From NCBI RefSeq assembly GCF_025118155.1, contig NW_026251402.1, positions 248,001 through 312,000 on the forward strand: a DNA stretch of 64,000 nucleotides, given 5' to 3'. Below the pieces are notes generated by a model that made no database searches, was not told the origin of the DNA, and worked only from the letters and a program-made list of their open reading frames with translations. The position numbers and the translations under genes are program-made. The number at the start of each line of letters is the position of its first letter. The stretch's first letter is position 1. The DNA comes from Cokeromyces recurvatus (taxonomy: Eukaryota > Mucoromycota > Mucoromycetes > Mucorales > Mucoraceae). Positions 34,867 through 49,046 of this stretch are shown piece after piece.

Positions 34867-37800
34867 TTATTGCGTTTCAATATTAGGCAAAGAATTTTTA
34901 GAGGGATACTGTATCTCCTGAATAGCTTCATCTGAATGGTTATCATAATTATACTTTTTCATTTTATCCTCGTCTGGTTGTTGAATAGTCGTGTCCATGC
35001 TACTACCATTTGTCTTATTTCCAGGATGTGAAGACCTACCATTATGCAACACTAACTCTTGCTCACGTACGATATCATTATCATACGGATAATATTGATG
35101 TAGAAAATGTTTAGCAGACATACGAGGGATATAGCAGGTAACGATGGTGAGAATAAGAAGTAACCAATAGTATCCTGTGCCAAATAAGACATAATGACCA
35201 GAGAAGATAAAGGTATTAAATTGGGCATAGATACAGACAAATGCATAATAGACTAGAATAGATAAACCAATAATAGTGAGTTGAATCCATGTAAAGCTAT
35301 TCAAGGAAGTCAAGACAAAGGAGTTTGCAACGATAACAGCAATACTGGATACAATCGTACCAAATTCATACATGCTATTCTGGTCACGTCCTGCAGGATC
35401 AATAGGGCCATCTAATAAGAGTGTATATGGGAAAAAGAAACAAACGGCGGATTGGAAGATGGAATCGAATACTGTCAAATAGAATCGCCAAGGCTTAAAT
35501 CTATCATTACGAAGACCCATTCGGTATAATTCAGGATAAAATAATGATACCTTTGCATTCACATCTTGATCCCAAATACCCAAGAATATAATGGGTAATG
35601 ACGTAAAAATAAGATTGTAAAGTGCAACAAGAGCATATTCATACATCATAGAACCGTTAAATCTAATAATAATAATAATAATAATTAAATTTTGCTGCTA
35701 TTTTATAAAAAAAAAAAATAGATAATCCACTTACTGACAAAAGATTTGATACCAAAATAATACAAATGTCCATACAATATTCTTAAAAAAGAATCCCATA
35801 ATCATTTCAGACGTTCTAAGATAAGACCATCTACCATGAACCAACAATAACTTTTTCAAGAAACGGAATTGAGCAATTGCATAATCAGAGGCCATAACCG
35901 CTTGTCTACCTTCTACACCAGAGATACCAATACCTACATTGGCTTCTTGAATCATAGATACATCATTCGCACCATCTCCTATAGCCAATGTCATGACTTT
36001 TAAACCCTTTTTAACCAGACGAACGACCTGTGCCTTTTGCTTAGGACTGACACGACAACAGATGACACTCGAACAACGAATACCAAGCTCTAACAGTAAA
36101 TCCTTTGTCTTTGGCTCTAATGCATATTTTAAAGTGGTACCATCAATGACAAGGGCACATCGTTTATCATTTTCTACTTCATTTATCCTTTTAAGGGCAT
36201 TCTTTAATTGATTGATCGTCTCTTCTCTATCATCTGCTCTAACAATCACAAGCTCCATATCAAGAGTAATCAGATTACAGGAGAAACCAATGTTGATGGC
36301 TGTCTCTGTTTTATCACCCGTAAGAACCCAGAGCTTAATACCTGATTGTGCTAACTCTGCAATTGTCTCGGGCACACCATCCTGAAGTCTATCTTCGATG
36401 GCCGTTCCACCCATTAACAACATATTATTCTCAATCTCCTCGTAAACTGCGTCTAACTTCTCTTCACGGTTATAAATCGCTGCACTTGCCTCTTGATATT
36501 GACGATTCCATCTTTTATATTCTTGTGAGGAAATGAATCGGTAGGCTAAGCAAAGTGTACGTAAACCTTCATTAGCAAATTCCTCAAGATGTTCTGTTGT
36601 AATACGTTGCAACTCCATCTGTGCGTTTTGTAATTCATGTTGGTCACCAAAATCAGAACAGAGACGTTCATAAATAACAGAGTCAGCGCCCTTACAGAGC
36701 AAGACAATTTTATCACTATCATGAGGCTTGATGATCACACTCATACGTTTACGAGTGGAATTAAATTCTAGTACATTCAGTAGTTCAAATTTCTTTTTAA
36801 CCCCCATGATCTCTGCCGTCAGCGTAGTCGCCTCACGTCCAAGGAAAACGAAACCTAGATCACGCGCTGCAGCCACTAACGCAGCTTCATCGGGGGACTG
36901 AGCCTTATATTCGATCTGATGAAGATTTGATTTATCAGGTCGCTCTGCAATGGCTGTATGGCAGAGTGCAAGCGTTGTAAAGAAATGAATCATGGATGTT
37001 GAATGGGAATTTTGCTGTCCCAAATCATCGAATAATTTTGGATCAATAAATGTTGGATTAGATCCAACGTATTTATTTTCAAAGAGTTCTTGTTGCTTTT
37101 GATACATTTGGTATCGTGCCATATCCATGTCCTGAAAATTTTCATCACCCAGCTCTTTACCGGAATAAATAGAACCTCGTCGGATCTCTGCTCCTATTGA
37201 TGTCTCTGTCTTTCCAATACCATATGAAACACCATTAATTGTACCTTTTCTGGCTTCCATTATATTTTGTGTAAGTGTACCCGTTTTATCAGAAAAGATG
37301 TATTCAATTTGTCCAAGGTCATCTGATATATTCCATGTCTTTGGAATACAAGGTGTATCTGTTGGTTCATGATACATGTCAATATCTGCATAGATGAAAT
37401 AAGCCTATCAAAAAAAAAAAAAATTAACAAAAACCCCTTGTGTATCCAATTACTACAAAAAAAAAAAAAAATACATACTGCAAATGTTTTAACGATTTCA
37501 ATTGAAATATACAATGAAATTGGAACAATATTCTGATATAAAATTAAAGTGACCCTATAAATAAATATATATGATATAAATACAAGCTTCCAAAATTAAT
37601 ATTTACAGTTATTTTAAATTTACCAAAATGTAATAAAACCTAAATAAGAGCCACTGTTTCCTTCAATACCAAAATTAAAGTATTGGGCTGAACCAAGATC
37701 ACCAAATTGTACGCTTGCCATGACTGAACTTACAATACTCATAATAGCCAAGATAACGAAATTGGCAATAACCTAATGCAATATATATATATACATATAT

Positions 37801-39425
37801 ATGTATGTATATACGTTAACACTATAGATTATATATATATATATATAGATTAAAAAAAAACTACTACTTACAAATGGGTTTGTTCCCTTTGCCATTTTAC
37901 TACGTTTTGAAGGAGTTTTACCAGAATTCAACATAATCTTTGTTTCATTACCAGTAAATATAACTATACCAATTGCCCATTTTGTATTTCTTAATACACA
38001 GCCACGTAATAATAGATTATTATAAGTAACTGCCTCTGTCTTTTGATGACTAACAGAATTATTATCTTCATCTGGTTGCTCAATATCCCAACGCATGACG
38101 CCATTATATTGATACAAATTAGCATGTGGAGGTTCGCTTTCAAAATAAAAAAAGGCACGTTCACAATCATGAACTGAACGTAATTCACTCGTTGCCTTGA
38201 GACCCTGTCGTACCTTTAGATTTGTTTCACCATCCAAGTTTTGTGTTTCGACGTAACACAGATTGTCTTTCTCGGATGTAGATAAAATGACAATATCGGC
38301 CGGAATATCTTCATTGTTTCTAATCATGACATAATCACCCACTTGAATATCTTGCCATTGTACCTCTTGCCACCCTACTTTGCAATGTTCAACAGGAGGA
38401 TCACCTGCAGGTAAATCAGAACATTTTAAAGCACCAGGATGAATAGAAGAAGAACGACGTCGAATACTCGGTGTAGGAGCACGTTGAAGAACATTATGAG
38501 GAATAGTACCGGGACGATAAAATTTCTTCCGAGCAGCAGAGGATGGCATAAAGTATTGGCTTAAATTACTAATCTCTGAGCGAATCGTGCCTGAACGTTG
38601 TCGCACCTTTGAATAAAATGTTTTTGGACCAGAAGAGAAAGCAGGAGGAGGTGGGGTAAGAAAGTCAGATGGAGTTGTTGCTTGTAATGGTGTTGGAGAA
38701 AGTTCTTCATTTTGAATTGATAAAGAAGAAGAAGAGGAAGAAGAAGAATGATTTTCAGCAATTTCATTTAAAGGTGATTCATCGTCATCAAAATTCAAAT
38801 CTGCTTTTAAAATAGGTTTATCCTTTATGAGTGACATACGATAAGTATGCGTAAATTGATTATCCACACCTGCCAACATGCAAAAGAAACCTAAAGTGAC
38901 ATGCAGAAAATGAAGCGAGCTCTTTTGTTCTTCTGGAATGTTGACATTCCTCCAGTGACTTAGAGTTAATGTTTTTGCACAATTTACTTTTTGGTCACTT
39001 TGATTTCTTTTCAAATCTTCAATACCATCTTTAATGGCAGTAATGACAAGAATACAAATAAGTGGAATAGCGGACACTCCTGGCTCTGTTACACCAAAAA
39101 GAGGAATACATTGTAAAATGACAAGAAACAAGAAATAAAGATTAGCTACATTTCTAAATTGCTCAAATAGATTCTTCGGCACAAATGATAGAGGTGTATA
39201 TTTTGCAGTTCGAACTCGATTAGGAACATATGTCTGATTGATAATTTTACCATTTTCATCTATTTCTGAAGCTGGAGGTGTCATGTTGACAAATATTTTT
39301 CGCCTCTTTTGCATGTAAGACGAAGTTGATTCTGTTCTATGAATTTCTTTTTCAGCAATGTCATCGTCTAATTTTTCTTTTGCCTTTCGAGAAAATAATG
39401 CTTTCAATCGTAATCGGTGACTCAT
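34867..39425 (-). CDS. P4-type ATPase, phospholipid flippase (DNF1/DNF2-like)
   Basis: Five exons on the minus strand (39425-37872, 37772-37624, 37554-37479, 37404-35735, 35662-34867) encode about 1414 residues. P4 hallmarks are in order: N-terminal NRVRTAKYTPLSFVPKNLFE; actuator-domain DGETNLK; the membrane-segment PISL motif (NIVPISLYISIE); the phosphorylation site DKTGTLTQNIME with the catalytic Asp near residue 632; nucleotide-binding KAQSPDEAALVAAA and KGADSVIYERL; hinge GDGANDVSMIQ; then C-terminal membrane segments. The enzyme uses ATP to move phospholipids from the outer to the cytosolic leaflet, with a Cdc50-type partner. The INGVSYG segment just after the phosphorylation site and the large insertion between membrane segments 2 and 3 favour the DNF class over NEO1 or DRS2. 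Substrate and membrane location are not shown by sequence. Confidence 0.94.
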
Positions 39426-40383
39426 TTTATTTTATTTTTAATAATGTGTAAATGTATATAGACCAATTATATACATGTAAATTTATAAATAAATATGATA
39501 TAATACAAAGACTAAATAAAGTAAAGAGAATGAATAAAACTACTATTGCTTATAAAAAAAAATAATAAAAATAATAAAAAAGGAAAAAAAAAAAAAAAAA
39601 AGGTTAAACAATCAATAATTCTTTTCACGCTACAAGCCGCTGTTATTATTCATGGCCTATAATAAATAATCCCTAAAAAAGAAAAAAAAAATTGAGCTGT
39701 TTTCAAATATATTATTATGATTTGCTGTTGTATGGACAATAAACCATTTAAAATAAATATATTTTTTTTCTTTTCTTTTCTTTTCTTTCATTTGATAATA
39801 GTAGTAGGTAGGAATAGTAAGAATAATAAATATTAGTCTTTCTTATGTAATGTAAAAAAAAAAAAAAAAAAAAAAAGTATCAACAAATCATTTATAGTGT
39901 CGGAGTTTAAATATTATAAAAAATGCCATTTATCACTAATTTATTATTTTATTTTTCTTCTTTTAGAATTTCTCTTTCCATATTAGCCTCAATAATTATT
40001 TGTCCATTTTATACTTTGAAATGAATCTAATAAGAATCGAAAGTTTCTTTTCTTTTTATTCTTTTGTTTGTTTTTTTTTACATATAAATATAAACTTTTA
40101 TTATTATAAATATAACATTATACACGTGCCATTTTAGAGGCTTAGTGATGACTACATAACGTGTAAAAGAAAGATATAAAAGAAGTCCGACGTGTATCAA
40201 AATCATTGTCATCATTTTCCCCACCGCAGCAGTAGTAGTGATTATTACTTTCTCCTTTTTTTTTTGATATAAATTTATACAGTAAAAAAAAAAGATTTAT
40301 ACAAGATTTAGACATGATTGTCGTCTATAATAGTTTTTTTTTTGTTGTATTCTATATTTGTATATACTTTATTTCAGTCAAAT
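39426..40383. other. intergenic upstream of the flippase
   Basis: AT-rich with A runs near 39583-39600 and 39853-39876. No gene was seen on either strand. Confidence 0.55.
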
Positions 40384-42794
40384 TTAAAGACCAACGTAAT
40401 AAGCTTGTCCATCAACGTTATGAATAGGTAAAACAGTCATTTCTTCTCCATGTTGACCTTTAATACTTACAGTCCATTCATACCATACTTTAGTGGCATC
40501 AGTTAAACGCCAAAATTCAAGAGATACAGTAGATCCTTTAGGTATTTGAACTGGGGAACGAATAGGAAAATAAATTGGAAACCAGCTAAGCATATCGGGT
40601 GAGTGAGTTTCAGGACGAATAGAAATCATGACATCTTTATAGAGTACGCATTCAAAGTAACCTGCAATACCATGCATGACTGTATCATGGTGAATAGTAA
40701 ATTCAACACGACTATATCGCTTATTATGGAGATTATTTAATGGATTGCCACCATGAGATTCGATATTTCCTTTCTTAGTAGGATGTTCAAAGGTCCAAAG
40801 TGCCTTAGAAGGTGCTAACTCACATACTTGTTGGAATAAAACAACATAAGGTATCTCAAATCTTTCCAATTCTTTGTAAGCGCCTACATTATTGAATAAT
40901 CGTGTAGATGCTAATGGAGAAGCATAACTTGTATAAGAAGCAGGGATAGAGATGCCTCCATCTATTGTATTTTCATAAGGTACAAGTCATTCATAAATTT
41001 AAATATCAAAAAAAAAAAATACCTTTAATAAACTTTTGAGCACCATCTAAACATTCAGGAGATAATTCATTATCACCAAATGAACCTAATAATTCACTTA
41101 CTAAAATATCACACTAATTATAGACCATATGCATATATAAGTGAACAAAAAAAATATATATAAAATCATATATCCTTTCTTTACCTTTGTAGGAGGGTTC
41201 CATTTCCTCATATCTGCAAAGACTAATGTTACTTTATCTCCCCATTTTTCTGCTTTTACATTTTGTAGACTATATAAAATATCCATATATATTAAATCAT
41301 CTTCTTATTTAAATAGATTACAAAGTAATATACTTACGTTACATATGCATTCGGATTCTTTTCAAGAGCAAAGATATGTACTTTTCTCTCGGATTTTTCA
41401 GAAGCACGTAAACAACAATTCACTAAAGGTCCTCTACCAGCTCCAACAACCATAATAGTCCTATATACCATGATTTAGTAAATATATATCTATGTATATA
41501 ATAGTAAAGAAAATATGTATATACATATAATTATATACATATACATATATATTTATATTTATATGCTTTACGTGACATAATCTGATCCATGTTCAACACG
41601 GTCTAATAAGGCTTTATAAACAGCTTTCTCATATTGTTGGTATTTAACAGGATCTTTTTCAAATACTTCATATGTTTGATTTTCTAAATTATCCATTAAA
41701 GGCTGTAAAGGCGCTTGAAGATAATCATGATATCCTATTGTACTCTGTTCTAATTCTGTCCAACGAGGTAATCTACGGTTAAGATAACGAATATATTCAA
41801 GATAAGAAGTAGGATTTGCTAATTTATGAAGTTGTATTTTTGGATAAGTAACAATAATATCAGGTTTCATTTTATCCATTAACTTTTGAATAAAAAGTTG
41901 ATGAGCTTTTGGTAATACGGGATATCCCTTTGTATTAGCTACAAATATTTCAGCAGGGACGATCACTTCTTTTACAGGCTCTGCTAGCCATAAATCAAGT
42001 AATTGTTCATCAGCAGGTAACTCTGAAGTAATTTCAAGCGCAACATAAATTTTAGGATTAGTTTCTGTTAATGTTCTAAACCGATTCCATCGCTTCCAAG
42101 AAATATTGCCTTGAACGTCTTGTCTATCTGTAAGTGGTACTCTTACCATAAACTAAAAAGAAAAAAAAAAGAAAAAGAGATATATATGAATGATATATAT
42201 ATATATATATATATACATTGACTAAGCTTATTTTTATATATAATTACAACAGGAAAAGTCATTGTCTTCACAAGGCTATTAATGGTTCTAGCTGTATTGC
42301 TTAAACATCCCTTTGGTAAAAAAGGGAAAATAACACCTGATAAACTAATATGACAGGCCCAATCAATTTCTTGTTTCAAGGCTAATTCTGAACAAAGTCT
42401 AATTTCTGGATCGGCTGAATCAAGCTGAATCCAACTAGCTAATAAACCAATCATTTTATGTGACCATTCTATTCATAATTTCAAAGAAAAAAAAAAAGGA
42501 TCTTTTAATATACAATGTTTTCATTCAATGTCATTTGAAATAATTACCTGCAGAGTTTATGATCAAGTCTTTACGATCAAAAAAAGGTCGATCTTTCCAA
42601 ATGTCATGATCAAAGTCACTAATGATTCCTTCTTCATTTAATACACTTTTGAAAGAAGGTTGTGAAATAGGTGTGACTACAAAATCATAACCCGTGTCGT
42701 TTGCTTGGATATTAAAACTATCGAGGTCATGAAGAGGCTCGGTTGCTAAAAGACCCACACTACACACGCGAGATGATTCAATATGATCACTCAT
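40384..42794 (-). CDS. PRMT5: protein arginine methyltransferase 5 (PRMT5/HSL7/Skb1)
   Basis: Seven exons on the minus strand (42794-42548, 42468-42248, 42152-41572, 41460-41338, 41269-41185, 41113-41023, 40961-40384) encode about 641 residues, equal to human PRMT5 in size. The N-terminal half is the TIM-barrel domain ([20 protein letters not shown]). The catalytic half has [16 protein letters not shown] with the Phe linked to symmetric dimethylation, the SAM-binding loop [18 protein letters not shown], the double-E loop [19 protein letters not shown], and the C-terminal barrel ending YYVGL. The enzyme makes symmetric dimethylarginine on histones and Sm proteins and in yeast acts on the morphogenesis checkpoint. 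No MEP50-like partner lies nearby. The donor after 42248 was set by phase. All key residues look intact. Confidence 0.96.
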
Positions 42795-44112
42795 ACTAGT
42801 TATACAAATACAAAAAAAATAAAATAAAGGAAAATAAAATAAAGGAAAACAAAGGTTCAATCCTTAAACAACTAGTAATTCATGAAAAAAAAAAATACAT
42901 CGTTTAGCTGAAGTTTAAAAATTACATTTTACGCCCCTTATTGGAGTATAAAAACACTCATTCAGCTTGATAGAAAGTTAGATTTTTCCTCCCTCTTTTA
43001 CAATTAGAAAAAAAAAAGCATACGGATAATAGTATTATTGACAACAAAAGGGAGAAAGCAAAGTAAATGAATGAATTAGTAAAAGATGGCGTAAATGATT
43101 GGACAGGATATTATATGTAAGACGTGCATTCAATTATTTCTGACAGGTACATTTGAAGATAATTGATAATTGGATAGTGTGCTTTGTATAGTAGATCGAA
43201 TGATGTACATACACCATGTAGACAGCTAGTTAATATAGTTACTGCAATTTCACTGATGACATCATAGATAACAGGAAAGTCGAATGATATAAACGAGTAA
43301 ATAGTTTTAATTGGTTAGAATCATTTAATGATTTGAGGTTTGATACTTTAATTCAATTTTTTTTAGCATATATTCCCAAGCTGATTGAAATTGGGACTGT
43401 TAAATCTTGCAAAGACGATAAAAAGAGCTTGTTTAGGTGAAAATGTGAGTTGACATGATATGAGTTATACATAGAGCATAGGCCATCTTTCACGCTTCAT
43501 CCATCCTATAAATTTAACAGAATGATGTTGAGAAGGGGAAGTCACAAAATAGCATTCTAATAAAAGTCTATCTTCTTTTTTTTTTTTATTATAGACCTTA
43601 AACTATTCCAAGTAGCAATGATAGTTAAGGTATCACATTAAACAATTTTATTTTATACTTTTATGTCAATTACTTTTTTTTTTCATGGTCAAAGTGCTAA
43701 TGCTTTAAACAATGATCGTAAGCTTTATTAGTTTTAATTGTGGTGTTTTACATGAACGATAGTCTATCTGCAAGTTGATATCATTGTTACTCAATTTGAC
43801 TTTAGATCACAGTGAGGACAAATGCGTTATTCCATTAAATAATACTAACCAATGACTGAGACAATCAAAGCTGCTAAGGGGATTTTGCTATATATCCAGT
43901 ATAAAAATGATTTTTTTTTTTTTTTAGCCCTTATAATAAAAATTATGTTACTCGAAATGTAGTTAATGTAGTCATACTCAATACAATAAAAAACATAGGC
44001 AAAAAATATATTATATTATTTTTATTATATAATAACTGTTTATACAAAAGAGAAATAAATTTCTGTAAGTCCGTCGTTTCTCTCTTTTTTTTTTTACATG
44101 ATTATAAATAAT
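42795..44112. other. 1.3-kb intergenic region
   Basis: AT-rich with short T tracts. It contains the PRMT5 upstream region and the porin 3' flank. Short open pieces (for example around 43365-43440) have no recognisable family. Confidence 0.5.
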
Positions 44113-44940
44113 TTAGTTTTCCAAAGTGAAGGCAATACCGAGCTTGTGAGCGTTTTCATTGAAACGAGTGGTATCAACTGAAGCACCAAGATTAACTTTA
44201 ACACCAGGACGAAGAGATTGAGTATAACTAAAATACATTCAAAATTAAAATCGGATCATATAAACTTTCGATTTATGTGTGTAACTTACGCAAGACCGAG
44301 GACACCAGAATTAGAGATCTTGGCTTTAACGAAAGCAGAGCTGTCTAATTGAAGCTTGGCACCCACTTCAAGTGCAACAGCATTAGAACCCTTAGCATCC
44401 CAAGAAGCCTTACCAGAAGCTTCAAGGTCACTGTTGACACGATGATAGTAAGAGGCAGAGTAGTTGGATAAATTATTAGTGGCATTAACAGCAACACCAT
44501 ATTCGACAGCAGTATAGCCGACAGCAAAGTTATAGCGTCCAATCTATATTAAAATTAAATTAGCTGAATCTCTTTATTATATTTTATTTTTTATTTACCT
44601 TGCCATCTAAAACATTGTAAGCAACTTCAGCACCAGTAAGGAAACCTTGTTGACCAAAAACAGTGTTGATATTGAAATTAGTCTAAAAGAAAGAAAAAAA
44701 AACACACACACACAAAAGATTCTTTAGTCTTTATTCTATATATTCCATATTTCTTTTCTTTTTTTTTTTTTACCTTGAATACATCAAGAGTAGCAACAGT
44801 GTGGAAGTTGGGCTTCTTATAAGTAGCGTTGATTTTAGCAGCCTTTTCATTAACAGAAGGAAGAAGAGAAGTTAAAAGTTCAAGCTTGAGGCCCTCTAAA
44901 AAGACAAAGATATATTAATGACGCGAACCATTATGTATAT

Positions 44941-44972
<32 letters not shown>

Positions 44973-45417
44973 CTTACTGGCAAGGTTGTTTTCAAGTTCA
45001 ACCTTTCCGTTAAGGTGATTAGAAGTGGTCCAAGCTTCGGTAAAGGTAAGACCACTCTTCTTGTCAGCATACTTAGTCTCGATATCACCAACAATGATAC
45101 CAGACTTATTATCACGTTGACCATTCACTTTGAATGTCTATTCACAAAATAGAAAGAATAAATAAATATCTTCCCACTTTATCTTTTTTGTTTTAAATTA
45201 TCTAATTCTCCTATACTTACAACTCCATTGGGGGCAGTGGTCTTAACTTCAAGCTTAACACCACCTACAGGGAAGTCCTTTGTTAAAAGGTCCTTGGCGG
45301 GTTTACCAATATCATTGAAAGCAACTATATTTTTTTTTTTAAAAAAAAAAAATAGATCAAAATGAGTAAAGCGCGAATACTTTAAATGAACGATCAATAT
45401 TTACCAGGTACAGACAT
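44113..45417 (-). CDS. POR1: mitochondrial outer-membrane porin (VDAC)
   Basis: Seven exons on the minus strand (45417-45405, 45324-45221, 45137-44978, 44895-44774, 44682-44599, 44543-44290, 44227-44113) encode 283 residues, the exact size class of fungal VDAC. The start MSVPVAFNDIGKPAKDLLTK is the typical amphipathic N-terminal helix region. Alternating beta strands follow (GLTFTEAWTTSNHLNGKVEL, GFLTGAEVAYNVLDG, YNFAVGYTAVEYGVAVNATN, GVKLNLGASVDTTRFNENAH), and the terminal KLGIAFTLEN is the beta-signal read by the SAM insertion machinery. The protein is the 19-strand voltage-dependent channel for ATP/ADP and metabolites. The short first coding exon (13 bases) encodes only MSVP plus one base. 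One intron holds a GATA-type microsatellite. Confidence 0.96.
44941..44970. repeat. (ATAG)n tetranucleotide repeat in a porin intron
   Basis: About seven and a half ATAG units lie inside the porin intron just upstream (plus-strand) of a splice donor. Confidence 0.95.
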
Positions 45418-46362
45418 CTATTAATAATAAAAATAAGTTTATTAGTTCTTGGTTAAATGTAAATTGCTTTAATGAGTCAACATATACCTTTTTATATAAT
45501 TTGTATTAATAAAAATAAAAAAAGAAAAAAAAAAAAAATAAAATAAAATAAAATAAAAGGTTTCTTTCTCTGTTAATAAAACGTAACTTTCTTTCGGTTA
45601 TTTAATTTAACAAGGGTTAATCTTCACACTGAAATAATAAAAAATAACTGGGGTAAATTTTTAAAGGACCCCACACGTATGCACACGAAAAAAAAAAATC
45701 ATGTCATACAGTTGTCATCATTGAACCCTTTTATTTATTATTACGTAATAAAGCAATCTACATCAGAGACTTTCTTCTTCTTTCGCTTCCCTCCCCCCTT
45801 TTTTTTTCGATTACTATTATCCAGTATTTCCTCCGCTAAAAGAGATATTTTTCTTTTTTTTTTTTTTGTTTAGCCTATTCAAATTTGCATTAATCTGCAA
45901 AAAAAAAAAAAAAAAAAAAGTAAAAAATAAAAAAAAAAATTCTATCATGCAATTTATTTTTTGTACGCATAATCATTCGTTTTTTCAGATAAAAAGAACA
46001 TTCTTCTGTAAGGAAGAAAAAAAAATAGACAGACTTTTATTCTTATGATCTACAGTGTGGTAAGAGTCAAATATTAGGTAAAAAGTCTTTGATATTGTTC
46101 TAATTAATAAGGATTTAGAATTCATGATTACATATATATATTTGCAGTTATCTTTTTTTTTTTTAGGATAATGTTTTCTCTTTCTTTCTCTTCTAATAAA
46201 AAAAAACAACAGAAGGCTATACTTCGTAGGACAGCAGTAATAAAGTGCTATATTATGACATATATAAAAGTAATAAAGCAAATATTTATTTCATGTATCA
46301 TACATAAAAAAAGAAAAGAAAAGAGAATATTTATACAGAGTAGGAAATACAAATATATTATT
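45418..46362. other. intergenic, homopolymer-rich
   Basis: Holds the porin promoter side and the 3' flank of SDA1. There are several A and T tracts (for example 45900-45918). Open frames here arise from the homopolymers and were rejected. Confidence 0.55.
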
Positions 46363-48805
46363 CTAATGTTTAAGTCGTTTTTGCTTTTGAATAGCAGCTC
46401 GTAGTGACTTTTGCTTCTCAAATAAACTACGTTTAGATTTAGAGAGTACAGATTGTTTGTGGGCAATCATCATAAAGTTCTTATTTCTTGCCTTTTCACG
46501 ATTAGTAGTACTACCTCTTTCCTTTTTACCCTTATTAGAACCAAATTTCTCGCGTCCTTCACGACCTTCTTGAATAGATGCTATTCTTTGTTCATAATCT
46601 TGTTTAGCCTTCTTACGAGGACCAAGAATGGTCATTTCATCCACCTCACCATCACGTTGTGTATCATCAGCATTACGTTTCTGACCTTGTGATACTTCAA
46701 GTTCCTTATTCATTCGAAGTTCATTCAAACGTGCAAAATCTGCAGGTGTAAGGATACGGGTTGTAGCCAACTTGAGTGCTGCTTCACGTTTAGCTTGTTC
46801 TTCTGCACGACGTGCTTTCACAGCTGCTAATAATTTCTCTCGTTGTTCTTCAGTAATCTCATTTTGCTCCTCTGCTTCCATCATTTTCTTTAACTTTCGT
46901 TTACCAATACGACGTGTCTTGATAATTTCACCATCAGATCCTATCTTATATTGAAGCTTCTTACTCTTTTCATCATTATTTGGATCTGTCTCATCATCGC
47001 TAAGGTTAACGTTGACATATTCCTCATCATCACTAGGAACATTAATCCATCCTCCTCCTCCTTCTTCTTCATCACTATCATCACTATCATCATCCACTTC
47101 CCAATCTCCCCAATCTTCTTCATCCCTTTCAGCTTCATCAAGTAATTCAAGACCTTCAAGGCCATCCATGTTATTCATATCCTCACCATATTGTACAGTA
47201 CGAATAGAGCCGTCCTTCAACTTGATACTAGCTGTCTTACCGCGATCTTTACGAGCCAACATCTCAGGATTGATTTCACGGAAGAGAGCAATAAGAGAAC
47301 GAGCCGCCATAAGAACACTTTTATCACGATGTTGTTTATATTGGGTTAAATCTTGCAACAAGGTAGCATCGATAGCCAATGGTTGTCGTGCACATATTTC
47401 ACGAATACCATTGATACCCACAGCCATCACTTCATTCGCTACACGATCTGTAACAAAGTTATTAGCAATCGCCTTCAAAACTGGTTCTAAAGCATCAGGG
47501 GGAACAAGAGCATGTGAGGCTTGTGCAGCACACACCAACACCATCGTCACATCACGTTGAGTAGGTTGAAGATATTTGATCAATAAAGGATAAAAGCCTA
47601 AAATGGTCAATTGATGGATACCAATCACACGAGAAACTAGATTCATCTTCATCAAACGAACTTCCCAACGATCATCCTTTGATGTTAATTTGGAATACAA
47701 CTTTTCAGCAAATCCTTGAGGATCATTCAAGAGATGAAGAGCCGAGAAATTGAAGCTTTCAGCTCTATTCTTACTTTTACTCTTCTTTTTAATCTTCTTT
47801 TTAGCAGCTTCCAATTTTCGATCCTTTGATTTAGTCTTCTTACTATGTAAATGAGCCATTTGCATCTTTTTAAGATCTGGAATCTATTATATATAAAAAG
47901 ATAGATAAGTTATCCCTATTGCTAACTGTAAATAAACAACTCATATTTACTTACATCTTCATCGTCTTCTTCTTCTTCTTGTGCATCGTTACTATTTAAA
48001 AAAAATTTGACAGCTGTTACAGAGATTTTGGTAATAGGTGAAAAACAAGCTTCAGCAATAACATTTACAGTTTTAGCATCATTCCAAACATTTTTATGGT
48101 ATAAATCAACGCAAACATCAATACTCTTTTTAGCAGCAATCGCATTTTCCTCACTATTACCCACTGTAGCTGACTCTAACATAGTAAACATGAATGATTG
48201 AAGTGTTTTATTCAATTTGTTATTCTTCACTTTAGAGTTAGCATTCTTGATATCGTTTACAATATGACTATATAGCATTTCACGAAGTTGTTTGTCTTTG
48301 CATTTAAAGAGAGTGAAAAATAAGGGTAAAAGACTAACCAAAGTAAAAAAAAAAAAAAAAAAAAAAAAGAAAAAAAAATTAGATACACATATATAAATAT
48401 AAATGACTACCTCTTTCTCTCTCTCTCTCTCTCTATCTATATATATATATACCTGGTATTATCAATATGGCCTTTGTTTCGAAGAAGAATAAGAGCTTGA
48501 ACTAAACTTTTTCTAACTTCAGGATGAAGAACCATACAATGCTCCTTTAAAAGATCAATAATTTTTTGAGAAAAATCTTTTGTAACTTCAGGATAATAGT
48601 AAGCTACTTGACTCATAAAAGTGACAAGTTCACACAACTCCTTTGATTCTTCATCAGGTTTTAAACAAAAGATGGACAATGTTGATTCAAAGTGTCGCCA
48701 TTGTTGAAGAAATTCTGCTTCATATGATTTGGAATCACGTTTAATCAAGTTTTGAAGTTGAGGCAAGTGAGTAGGCAATAAGGCAGCTCTATTACGTTTA
48801 CCCAT
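46363..48805 (-). CDS. SDA1: SDA1, nucleolar 60S ribosome biogenesis protein
   Basis: Three exons on the minus strand (48805-48453, 48333-47955, 47883-46363) encode about 750 residues, close to yeast Sda1 (767). Conserved N-terminal segments include [19 protein letters not shown] and [20 protein letters not shown]. The middle has [37 protein letters not shown] and [21 protein letters not shown] long acidic Asp/Glu stretch follows (about residues 490-550), then Lys/Arg-rich C-terminal segments ([28 protein letters not shown]) ending KQKRLKH. Sda1 is needed for late pre-60S maturation and export, and for G1 progression in yeast. The gene lies in tandem with QTRT1, about 240 bases downstream of its stop. 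Confidence 0.95.
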
Positions 48806-48839
48806 TGTAGATCTGATCTAATGATTTAAAATATATCTA

Positions 48840-48845
<6 letters not shown>

Positions 48846-48879
<34 letters not shown>
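48846..48879. repeat. poly-A tract (34 A)
   Basis: Uninterrupted A run between SDA1 (start at 48805) and QTRT1 (stop at 49047). It lies about 40 bases upstream of the SDA1 start codon. Confidence 0.93.
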
Positions 48880-48881
<2 letters not shown>

Positions 48882-49046
48882 AAATAAAATAAATATAACT
48901 TTTTTTTTTACACCTTAAATTTGACATAAATGGCAAGTTAAAATTTAAGCCACGATCAACAATGAAAAGTAGTCACTAGAAGCTTAAAAATGAATGATGA
49001 TGGCAATTATTTATTTATTTATTTTTATGCATGTCTATTATCTATT

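Noticed and set aside
37260..37514. Minus-strand frame reading through the intron of the flippase gene
   Set aside because: It is intron read-through in the wrong frame; splicing at 37479/37404 restores the P4-ATPase frame.
47012..47560. 180-codon plus-strand Ser-rich frame in the SDA1 gene
   Set aside because: Antisense to the acidic region of SDA1; composition is explained by that.
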